In this document: one piece after another, positions 1 through 5,360 of the stretch
Numbering within the stretch: the stretch's first letter is position 1
Layout of the letters: every line of letters begins with the position of its first letter
Origin: an uncultured Woeseiaceae bacterium
GTDB taxonomy: Bacteria; Pseudomonadota; Gammaproteobacteria; Woeseiales; Woeseiaceae
Length of the DNA stretch: 5,360 bases
Direction: 5' to 3'
Assembly: GCA_947259435.1 (NCBI GenBank)
Contig: CAMYMP010000095.1
Coordinates: forward strand, 1-5,360
Translations under genes and position numbers: made by a program
Notes under the pieces: generated by a model
Told to the model about the DNA's origin: nothing
Databases searched by the model: none
What the model saw: only the letters and a program-made list of their open reading frames with translations

Positions 1-2007
1 GACACGCTGCTCCTCGAGACGCCGCCGCGCAATCTCCAGAAAAGCATGCGCGTCGGCCTGCCTGTGAGCTGCCGACCGAATCAGAGCCAGCCATGTAAAC
101 GGCGGCCAGCGGGTTTCCCGGCGCTCAGCAAGCGCATCTGCCGAAATCTTCTCGTAGCCCCCTTCGATCAGGTGTTGCCAGAAAGGATTCCCGGGAAATG
201 CGGTCTGAATCATGACCTCGCCCTGACGGTCTACCCGCCCCGCGCGACCGGCAACCTGGATGATTGATTGGGCTAGCCGCTCAGCCGAACGGAAATCAGT
301 GCCAAACAGCCCCTGGTCGGCATTGACGATTCCGACCAGCGTCAACAGCGGAAAATGATGCCCTTTCGAAAGCATTTGCGTGCCGACCAGGATTTCAGCG
401 CCGCCTTGCTCGGCGAGAGCGAGTGCCTCGTCGATGGCGCCCTTTCTTTGCGTGCTGTCGCTATCGATCCTCGCGATTCGATAGCCCGGAAAACGTTCGT
501 GCAACGCTGCCTCGAGCCTCTGCGTGCCTTCGCCGAGCTGCCTGACGGCTGCGCCGCAATCTGAGCACTGTTCGTCGAGCGCTCGCGTTGCGCCGCAATG
601 ATGACAGCGAAGCTGCCTTGCCTGCGCATGCACGGTCATGCGCGAGTCGCAGCGGTCACACTCTGCGACATGACCGCAAGTCGGGCAGATAAGTGTTGGC
701 GCGAACCCGCGCCGATTGAGGAAGATGAGCACCTGTCCGTCGGCCTCCAGGTGGCGTTGAATCGCCGATGCCAGTGGTTCGCTCAGGCCGTCGCTGGCCG
801 CAACGCGACTCAGGTCGACGAGACGGATCGACGGCGGCCGGGCTACACCTGCGCGTTCGGGCAACGCGATTCGCGTGTAGTTGCCAGTCTGACAGTGTTG
901 CAGCAATTCCAGAGTGGGGGTGGCCGAACCGAGTACGATCGGAATATTGCGCTGCTTGGCGCGTGCGATCGCAAGATCACGGGCCGAATATCGCAGACCC
1001 TCCTGTTGTTTGAATGAGTGGTCGTGTTCCTCATCCACGACAACCAGCCCGAGGTCGGGCAACGGCGTGAACACAGCCGAGCGGGTGCCGACGATGAGCT
1101 TCGCCGTACCCGAGCGGGCAGCGCGCCACGCCTTTAAGCGCTGCACATCAGTCAGGCCGGAGTGCAGGACTACCGGTTCTATACCCAGTCGGGTCCGGAG
1201 TCGCCCGACCAGCTGCGGCGTGAGGCCAATCTCAGGCACGAGCACGAGTATCTGCCTGTCACTGTCGAGCACTTCCTGCATCAGCCGCAGATAGACCTCG
1301 GTCTTGCCGCTGCCCGTGACGCCGTCAAGCACATAGGCGCCAAAACCCTGCCTGGCGCGAATAGCTTCAACTGCACGACACTGATCTGCGTTCAGCTCCG
1401 GTCCGGGCTGGCCGACCCTGTCTGGCACGGACTCGGGCTCTTCTCGCGCTGCATCGAAACGGCTTACAAGACCTTTCTCGAGCAATGCCTTGGCGGCGCG
1501 ACGCCAGTTTGGCAAGAGCTCGGTGAGCGTATCGGTGTCGAGCCCGTTGCCGCCGGCATCGCGCAGTGTCTCGAGCAACTCAGCCTGACGCGGCGCACGC
1601 TTCGACAAGGTTTCGACATCTGCGGACTCACCCGCATCGGTGATAGCGACCGAGGTCAGTATCGGGTGCAGCGCTTTGCCCTGCCGCAGCAATGCAGGCA
1701 GGGCGGCCGCAACAACTTCGCCAATCGGATGGTGGTAATAGCTGCTGGTGAAGCCGATGAGCCAAAGATCATCGGCGGATAGCAGCGGCGCGTCATCGAG
1801 GGTCGCGATGGCATGACGTACTTTCGATTCAGGAAGCTCACTCTCGTCGGCGTGAGCCATGACAACACCGACCTGGCGGCGCCGGCCGAAGGGCACGAGC
1901 ACCCGGCAGCCGGGAGCAGCCACAATGCCGGCCGCTGGCGGCAAATAGTCGAACTCACGCGACAGCGGCACGTTGACCGCAATTTTGAGAATGCGCGAGC
2001 TGTTCAC
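1..2007 (-). CDS. priA: PriA, primosomal replication restart helicase (3' end cut by window)
   Basis: PriA is a 3'-5' superfamily 2 DNA helicase that recognises stalled forks and D-loops and reloads the replicative helicase. The frame is open for 669 codons from a GTG start to the window edge; the E. coli protein has 732 residues, so about 60 C-terminal residues are missing. Visible motifs, numbered from that GTG: Walker A GVTGSGKT at about 229-236, the DEEH box at about 325-328 followed by the KQQEG..YSARDLA signature, a zinc-binding region starting near residue 441 with four pairs of cysteines (CPTC, CDRC, CHHC, CSDC), the GTQMLSKGHHFP motif, and motif VI QVAGRAGR at about 584-591. The GTG start places VPL and the Walker lysine where E. 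coli PriA has them. No clear Shine-Dalgarno precedes it. It is transcribed divergently from the sigma-factor operon. The family assignment is secure; the exact start is likely but not proven. Confidence 0.97.
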   Translation of the reverse strand, partial: MNSSRILKIAVNVPLSREFDYLPPAAGIVAAPGCRVLVPFGRRRQVGVVMAHADESELPESKVRHAIATLDDAPLLSADDLWLIGFTSSYYHHPIGEVVAAALPALLRQGKALHPILTSVAITDAGESADVETLSKRAPRQAELLETLRDAGGNGLDTDTLTELLPNWRRAAKALLEKGLVSRFDAAREEPESVPDRVGQPGPELNADQCRAVEAIRARQGFGAYVLDGVTGSGKTEVYLRLMQEVLDSDRQILVLVPEIGLTPQLVGRLRTRLGIEPVVLHSGLTDVQRLKAWRAARSGTAKLIVGTRSAVFTPLPDLGLVVVDEEHDHSFKQQEGLRYSARDLAIARAKQRNIPIVLGSATPTLELLQHCQTGNYTRIALPERAGVARPPSIRLVDLSRVAASDGLSEPLASAIQRHLEADGQVLIFLNRRGFAPTLICPTCGHVAECDRCDSRMTVHAQARQLRCHHCGATRALDEQCSDCGAAVRQLGEGTQRLEAALHERFPGYRIARIDSDSTQRKGAIDEALALAEQGGAEILVGTQMLSKGHHFPLLTLVGIVNADQGLFGTDFRSAERLAQSIIQVAGRAGRVDRQGEVMIQTAFPGNPFWQHLIEGGYEKISADALAERRETRWPPFTWLALIRSAAHRQADAHAFLEIARRRLEEQRV

Positions 2008-2051
2008 AGGCGTAAATTTGACATAATAAGGGGCGCAATATGCGGACAACG

Positions 2052-2078
2052 TGTCAACCGGGCACCCGGCAGGACGTT
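2052..2078 (+). promoter_or_regulatory. Candidate ECF-type promoter of the sigma-factor operon
   Basis: TGTCAAC at 2052-2058 is followed after 16 bases by CGTT at 2075-2078. The layout resembles promoters used by some ECF sigma groups (TGTCA-type -35, CGTC-type -10), which often drive their own operon. It would place a transcript start in the mid 2080s, leaving a leader of about 70 bases before the sigma gene. Within the spacer lies a small inverted repeat, CCGGG-CA-CCCGG (2058-2069). No convincing housekeeping -35/-10 pair was found in 2008-2155. This is an inference from motif shape only. Confidence 0.2.
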
Positions 2079-2132
2079 GAATCTATGTGACACGGTAGTT
2101 CACCGCGTGGTGGAGTCAAGAGGATAGAAAAG

Positions 2133-2174
2133 ATGGATCTTGCAGGGATGTCGACATGGAGTCGCACTGTATGA
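2133..2174 (+). CDS. Possible 13-codon leader peptide ahead of the sigma factor
   Basis: A small open frame (MDLAGMSTWSRTV) begins with ATG at 2133. AGGA at 2121-2124 lies 8 bases upstream, the cleanest Shine-Dalgarno spacing in this region. Its TGA stop (2172-2174) overlaps the second in-frame ATG of the sigma gene (2171-2173) as ATGA, the same junction seen between the sigma factor and the anti-sigma gene. It might couple translation into the sigma gene. Such a short frame can easily arise by chance and the peptide itself has no recognisable motif. Confidence 0.25.
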   Translation: MDLAGMSTWSRTV

Positions 2175-2779
2175 ACGCTAACGTGGGCGTTTTTGCGGTA
2201 TCTTGCACCCGCGAGCATTCGACGGGGGCAAAGACGCTGCAGCGCGAACGGCAACTCAATCAGTTCCTGGCTGAAGTCGAGCGACGTGCGCTGCGCATCG
2301 CCGAGATCGCGGTTCGCGATCGTGACGAAGCGCTTGATCTCGTGCAGGATGCGATGATCAAGCTGGCCCGCAATTACGCAGAGCGTCCGGGCGAGGAGTG
2401 GGCTCCGCTCTTTTACCGGATTCTGCAAAACGGGGTGCGTGACTGGCATCGTCGTCAGAAGGTTAGAAACCGTGTCATGGTGTGGTTTGGACGCGGCAAG
2501 CCGGCCGACGAAGAGTACGACGTCGTCGCGAATGCACCCGACCCGGCAGGCCGATCGCCGGACGATGTGCTGCAGAACCACGAAGCGATGCAGCGCCTTG
2601 AAGTGTCGATACACGAGCTTCCGGGCAGACAGCGCGAAGCATTCATGCTGCGCACCTTTGAAGGGCTTGATGTTGCAGGAACCGCCGTTGCGATGGGTTG
2701 CAGCCAAGGCAGCGTCAAGACACATTATTCCCGGGCAGTACACGCGCTGCGGGACAAGTTGGGAGAGCACTGGCAATGA
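2156..2779 (+). CDS. ECF-type (sigma-70 family) RNA polymerase sigma factor
   Basis: This is a group 4 sigma factor of about 200 residues that directs RNA polymerase to a specific promoter set. Counting from the ATG at 2171, region 2 spans about residues 30-100. It includes the region 2.2-type stretch DEALDLVQDAMIKL (52-65) and the promoter-melting segment LFYRILQNGVRDWHRRQK (80-97). A polar, charged linker follows. Region 4 fills the last 60 residues: ELPGRQREAFMLRTFEG, then a helix-turn-helix GCSQGSVKTHYSRAVHALR. Two starts are possible: ATG 2156 (AGGG 9 bases upstream) and ATG 2171 (GGAG 9 bases upstream); the longer one is given. The conserved part starts only about 28 residues in, so the N-terminus may be shorter still. 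Its TGA overlaps the next gene's ATG by four bases (ATGA), indicating translational coupling with a presumed anti-sigma factor. The targets are unknown; autoregulation is plausible. Confidence 0.93.
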   Translation: MESHCMNANVGVFAVSCTREHSTGAKTLQRERQLNQFLAEVERRALRIAEIAVRDRDEALDLVQDAMIKLARNYAERPGEEWAPLFYRILQNGVRDWHRRQKVRNRVMVWFGRGKPADEEYDVVANAPDPAGRSPDDVLQNHEAMQRLEVSIHELPGRQREAFMLRTFEGLDVAGTAVAMGCSQGSVKTHYSRAVHALRDKLGEHWQ

Positions 2780-3144
2780 ATGATCCAGGCAAAAATGAGC
2801 AAATCGCGAATCAGGCGAAAGAGCTTTTCGATGACAGTGTCGAGCGCCTAGATGCGGCCACGTTGTCGCGCCTCAACCAGGGTCGGCACAAGGCTCTGGC
2901 CGAGCTGAGCCATTCCGGATCGTCCGTGACGTGGCTGCGCTGGGCGCCGGCCGCCGGAGTTGCTGCGGCTGCTGTGGTGACGGTCATCGTGATGCGCGGA
3001 CCGCAGGTTGACGATCTCGAGCCTGTCACGGCATCCGACTTCGAGATGCTGCTCGAAGAAGACAGCTTCGAGATGTTCGAGGACCTCGAGTTTTATGCGG
3101 TACTGGACGCTGTGGATGCGCAAGCGAATGGCGATGTCGGTTAA
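2776..3144 (+). CDS. Single-pass membrane protein, probable anti-sigma factor (DUF3619-like)
   Basis: A protein of 122 residues whose ATG overlaps the sigma-factor stop by four bases; GGAG lies 10 bases upstream. Residues 1-50 form a polar, likely helical cytoplasmic part, with a segment resembling DUF3619 proteins (about 16-44: ELFDDSVERLDAATLSRLNQ, then GRHKALAEL). Residues about 54-73 form one hydrophobic, alanine/valine-rich membrane helix. Residues 74-122 form an outer tail that is extremely acidic: 15 Asp/Glu against one Arg by hand count. There is no cysteine, so this is not a zinc-type (HxxxCxxC) anti-sigma factor. Gene position and topology suggest that the N-terminus holds the sigma factor at the membrane and the tail senses the periplasm. 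That role is inferred from context; the DUF3619 similarity is from memory of the family pattern. Confidence 0.75.
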   Translation: MNDPGKNEQIANQAKELFDDSVERLDAATLSRLNQGRHKALAELSHSGSSVTWLRWAPAAGVAAAAVVTVIVMRGPQVDDLEPVTASDFEMLLEEDSFEMFEDLEFYAVLDAVDAQANGDVG

Positions 3145-3364
3145 GAAGTCCGCATTGCTGGGTTCTTTATTGATGGGCTGCAGCCTGGTACTCGCTGCAG
3201 ACGATGAAATTCCGGAAGTGGATTTTCTTGAATACCTCGGGCTCTGGGAGGAGTCGGATGAAGATTGGCTGATTTTTGACGAGCCGATCACGGCCGACGC
3301 GGAGGAGCGGAGCGATCCCGTACCGCAAGGTGAAGAATCGACGGAGACGAATGATGAAAGCTAA
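3128..3364 (+). CDS. Small, highly acidic exported protein of unknown function
   Basis: A protein of 78 residues that I do not recognise as a named family. The N-terminus is a signal peptide: lysines at 6-7, then a hydrophobic core up to about residue 23. Cleavage could be by signal peptidase I near VLA-A (23/24), or Cys18 in LLMGCS could serve as a loose lipobox and make it a lipoprotein. The mature part holds about 22 Asp/Glu and a single Arg (net about -21), with an aromatic-rich patch DFLEYLGLWEESDEDWLIF at 32-50, followed by a low-complexity acidic tail. The gene overlaps its upstream neighbour by 17 bases (11 if Met3 at 3134 is the start) and the DUF3106 gene by 11. No strong ribosome site is seen, so translation probably depends on coupling. 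Sitting between an anti-sigma factor and a basic exported protein suggests a role as partner of one or both. Confidence 0.72.
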   Translation: MAMSVKKSALLGSLLMGCSLVLAADDEIPEVDFLEYLGLWEESDEDWLIFDEPITADAEERSDPVPQGEESTETNDES

Positions 3365-3827
3365 GACATTTTTGGCGATTGCAATGATCACGTTCGCCAC
3401 TGTTGCTGCAGCCGACGACCAGGGAGTGGCCTGGGATCAGCTGAACGAGGAGCAGCGGCGTGTGCTCAGTGGTTTTTCGGACAACTGGGACCAGCTGACG
3501 CCTGAACGGCAGGCGCGGCTATCGATGGGTGCCGATCGATGGTCTGCCATGACGCCGAAGCAACGCAGCGCAGCTCAGAAGCGCTTCAAGCAGTGGCGTA
3601 GCCTGCCTGCCGATCGCAGAAAGCAGATTAGAAATCGCTACGAGCAATATCGAGGCATGTCGCCGGCGCAGCAAAGACGCATTCGCGATAACTATCGTCG
3701 CTATCAGAGAATGCCGATAGAACGGCGCCAGATGCTGCGCGACCGTTACCGGAACCTGACGCCTGACCAGCGCAAACGGCTGCGTGATCGCGTCGGAGAC
3801 AAGCCGCGGCCGGCAACGCGCGGCTGA
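3354..3827 (+). CDS. DUF3106-type exported protein, arginine-rich 18-residue repeats
   Basis: A protein of 157 residues with a clear signal peptide (MKAKTFLAIAMITFATVAAA, cleavage near 19/20), hence probably periplasmic. The mature chain consists of about seven tandem units with the pattern W/Y-x-x-L/M-x-P/E-x-x-R/Q, typical of DUF3106, a domain of unknown function often encoded beside sigma-factor genes. By hand count the mature part has about 36 Arg/Lys against 17 Asp/Glu (net about +19). The first repeat is acidic and the later ones strongly basic. ATG 3354 is preferred because GGAG (3343-3346) lies 7 bases upstream; an adjacent ATG at 3351 would be too close. It overlaps the upstream acidic gene by 11 bases and ends the operon. 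The charge and export suggest binding to an acidic partner, either the small protein before it or the anti-sigma tail, or to an anionic envelope polymer. The function is unproven. Confidence 0.9.
   Translation: MKAKTFLAIAMITFATVAAADDQGVAWDQLNEEQRRVLSGFSDNWDQLTPERQARLSMGADRWSAMTPKQRSAAQKRFKQWRSLPADRRKQIRNRYEQYRGMSPAQQRRIRDNYRRYQRMPIERRQMLRDRYRNLTPDQRKRLRDRVGDKPRPATRG
3432..3800 (+). repeat. Tandem 18-residue (54-base) coding repeats in the DUF3106 protein
   Basis: Residues 27-149 split into units starting at W27, W45, W63, W81, Y99, Y117 and Y132. Each unit has 18 residues except the sixth, which has 15. Unit consensus: W/Y-x-x-L/M-T/P/S-P/x-x-R/Q-R/Q, then a hydrophobic position near residue 12 and a polar end. 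The repeats are diverged in DNA and visible mainly at protein level, so they are old and selected for structure rather than recent slippage products. The spacing suits helical hairpins or a long amphipathic helix interrupted by turns. Confidence 0.75.
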
Positions 3828-3854
3828 ACCATCAGTAAAAACAGTATCCACAGT

Positions 3855-3871
3855 CGCGCAATCTGTGCGCG
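3855..3871 (+). repeat. GC-rich hairpin in the gap between the DUF3106 gene and pntA
   Basis: CGCGCA (3855-3860) and TGCGCG (3866-3871) form a perfect six-base stem with a five-base loop, ATCTG. No run of T follows, so it is not a standard Rho-independent terminator, though it could weakly attenuate or stabilise the end of the operon transcript. The rest of 3828-3918 has no gene. I see only a weak promoter-like TTGGTAGAGT at about 3882-3891 and the pntA ribosome site. Confidence 0.3.
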
Positions 3872-3918
3872 GCCTCCCATTGTTGGTAGAGTACGCGCGT
3901 TCCACGGGAGGCTAAGCA

Positions 3919-5360
3919 ATGAAAATCGGTGTACCGAGAGAAGTTCATGCGGGCGAGAGACGCGTCGCCACAACGCCCGACGTAGCTGCTCAGCTGATCA
4001 AGATGGGTTTTGGCGTCGCTGTGGAAGATGCGGCGGGCTCGGCTGCGAGCTATTCCAATGAAGCTTACGCCGCGGCAGGCTGCGAGATCGTCTCATCGGC
4101 CAGCGATCTTTGGGCCCAGTCAGATGTGATTCTGAAAGTTCGCGCGCCGGAGGGCGAGGAAACAGGCCTGCTCCGCGCGGACCAGATTCTGATCAGCTTT
4201 CTCGGGCCGGGACAGAACCCCGAATTACTCAGGCAGCTGACTGAAAGTGGCGGCACCGCTATGTCGATGGACAGCGTGCCGCGTATCTCGCGGGCACAGA
4301 AGATGGATGCACTGAGCTCCATGGCGAATATCGCGGGCTATCGGGCTATCGTCGAGGCGGCGCAGCATTTCGGGCGCTTCTTCACGGGCCAGATCACGGC
4401 AGCCGGCAAGGTTCCGCCCGCCAAAGTACTCGTGATCGGCGCCGGCGTAGCGGGCCTCTCGGCAATCGGCACCGCGCGGAGCATGGGTGCCATTGTGCGA
4501 GCTTTCGATACGCGACCCGAAGTCAAAGAACAGGTCGAAAGCATGGATGCCGATTTTCTGATGCTCGACTTCGAAGACGAAGACGGCACCGGCGAAGGCG
4601 GCTACGCCAAGGTAATGAGCGACGAGTTCATCAAAGCCGAGATGGCGCTCTTTGCCGAGCAGGCCAAAGAGGTCGACATCATCGTGACAACCGCTTTGAT
4701 TCCGGGCAAGCCAGCGCCGAGACTGATAACGGCCGAAATGGTCGGCCTGATGAACGACGGCAGCGTCATCGTCGATCTCGCCGCCGAGACGGGCGGCAAC
4801 TGCGAACTCACCGAAGCCGACAAGGTCGTGCAGCGAGATGGCGTGTCGATTATTGGCTACACCGATTTGCCGAGCCGGCTTGCAACACAGTCGAGTCAGC
4901 TTTACGCGACCAATCTGCGTCACCTGCTAGCCGAACTGAGCCCGGAGAAAGACGGGAATATCGTCGTGAATATGGATGACGAGGTTATTCGTGGCGCGAC
5001 AGTTTGCACGAACGGCGAGACGACCTGGCCGCCGCCGCCGCCAACGCTGTCGGCGGCGCCGAAAGCGGCTGAGCCCGCACCTGCGCCAGTCGTCGCCGAG
5101 AAAAAGAAGCCTTCGGTTGTGGGACCGATCATTGCGGTGCTCGCAGGTGGTCTGGCCTTGCTGGGCTTGGGCGCCGTCGCGCCGCCGTCATTCATGGCGC
5201 ACTTCACGGTGTTTGTATTGGCGTGCTTTGTCGGCTACATGGTGATCTGGAACGTGACGCCCGCACTGCATACGCCGCTGATGAGCGTCACCAACGCGAT
5301 ATCGAGCATCATCATTATCGGCGCGCTGCTGCAAATAAGTTCGGCGGACAAACTGATCAT
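3919..5360 (+). CDS. pntA: Proton-translocating NAD(P) transhydrogenase, alpha subunit (3' end cut)
   Basis: PntA, with PntB, couples hydride transfer between NADH and NADP+ to proton flow across the inner membrane and supplies NADPH. The frame runs 480 codons to the window edge; the E. coli protein has 510 residues, so only the end is missing. Features in order: N-terminal KIGVPRE, the conserved [11 protein letters not shown] at 117-127, the NAD-binding loop GAGVAG at 174-179 followed by [12 protein letters not shown], the mobile-loop region [17 protein letters not shown] at 313-329, a proline/alanine-rich linker from about 370 (five prolines after W370), then membrane helices from about 400, including [19 protein letters not shown] and [13 protein letters not shown]. 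Soluble and membrane parts are in one chain, the fused enterobacterial form. GGGAGG ends 7 bases before the ATG, a strong ribosome site. pntB is expected just beyond the window. Confidence 0.97.
   Translation, partial: MKIGVPREVHAGERRVATTPDVAAQLIKMGFGVAVEDAAGSAASYSNEAYAAAGCEIVSSASDLWAQSDVILKVRAPEGEETGLLRADQILISFLGPGQNPELLRQLTESGGTAMSMDSVPRISRAQKMDALSSMANIAGYRAIVEAAQHFGRFFTGQITAAGKVPPAKVLVIGAGVAGLSAIGTARSMGAIVRAFDTRPEVKEQVESMDADFLMLDFEDEDGTGEGGYAKVMSDEFIKAEMALFAEQAKEVDIIVTTALIPGKPAPRLITAEMVGLMNDGSVIVDLAAETGGNCELTEADKVVQRDGVSIIGYTDLPSRLATQSSQLYATNLRHLLAELSPEKDGNIVVNMDDEVIRGATVCTNGETTWPPPPPTLSAAPKAAEPAPAPVVAEKKKPSVVGPIIAVLAGGLALLGLGAVAPPSFMAHFTVFVLACFVGYMVIWNVTPALHTPLMSVTNAISSIIIIGALLQISSADKLI

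Noticed and set aside
598..1782. Plus-strand open frames of 139 and 206 codons (598-1017, 1162-1782)
   Set aside because: They lie opposite priA, whose frame shows all helicase and zinc motifs. They have no recognisable domain and result from the GC-rich codon pattern of the real gene.
2698..2775. Upstream extension of the anti-sigma frame to ATG 2698
   Set aside because: It would overlap the sigma helix-turn-helix coding region by 82 bases. The ATG at 2776 has a Shine-Dalgarno and a standard ATGA junction.
2054..2776. Minus-strand open frame of 240 codons opposite the sigma factor
   Set aside because: It is longer than the sigma gene itself, but it has no family resemblance, while the plus strand carries clear sigma region 2 and region 4 motifs and a coupled downstream gene.
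3855..3871. Rho-independent terminator after the DUF3106 gene
   Set aside because: The stem is only six pairs and no T run follows, so it is listed only as an inverted repeat.
4225..4923. Minus-strand open frame of 232 codons opposite pntA
   Set aside because: It is antisense to a highly conserved stretch of PntA and has no recognisable domain.
1..5360. Mobile elements, tRNA or rRNA genes, CRISPR arrays
   Set aside because: No transposase-like frame, long terminal repeat, tRNA-like cloverleaf or spaced direct repeat was seen. Genes cover nearly all of the window, and the two gaps (2008-2155 and 3828-3918) are short.

Overview
The window most likely comes from a gammaproteobacterium with a fairly GC-rich genome. 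PriA and PntA both read as close relatives of the Enterobacteria/Pseudomonas forms. PntA is the fused type (soluble domain plus membrane helices in one chain, as in E. coli) rather than the split PntAA/PntAB type. I cannot place it more precisely by eye.

Layout. (1) Positions 1-2007, minus strand: most of priA, the primosome helicase, cut at its 3' end by the window edge. (2) Positions 2008-2155: a divergent intergenic region of about 150 bases with a weak promoter-like motif and a possible 13-codon leader ORF. (3) Positions 2156-3827, plus strand: four overlapping genes that almost certainly form one operon. They encode an ECF-type sigma factor, a short single-pass membrane protein in the anti-sigma position, a very acidic exported 78-residue protein, and a very basic exported DUF3106-type protein built of 18-residue repeats. 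(4) Positions 3828-3918: a short gap with a GC hairpin and a strong ribosome binding site. (5) Positions 3919-5360, plus strand: pntA, the transhydrogenase alpha subunit, cut at its 3' end.

The interesting part is the sigma-factor operon. The membrane protein has no zinc-binding anti-sigma motif and no cysteine. It has a short cytoplasmic helix region, one membrane segment and a strongly acidic outer tail (15 acidic, 1 basic residue by hand count). The next gene makes an exported acidic protein (net about -21) and the last an exported basic repeat protein (net about +19). I infer an envelope-sensing module in which the basic repeat protein binds either the acidic tail of the anti-sigma or the acidic small protein. 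This is a hypothesis from charge, location and gene order. The sigma factor/anti-sigma/DUF3106 arrangement itself is known from annotated proteobacterial genomes, but its mechanism is, to my knowledge, poorly described. priA and pntA are ordinary housekeeping neighbours with no evident functional link to it.
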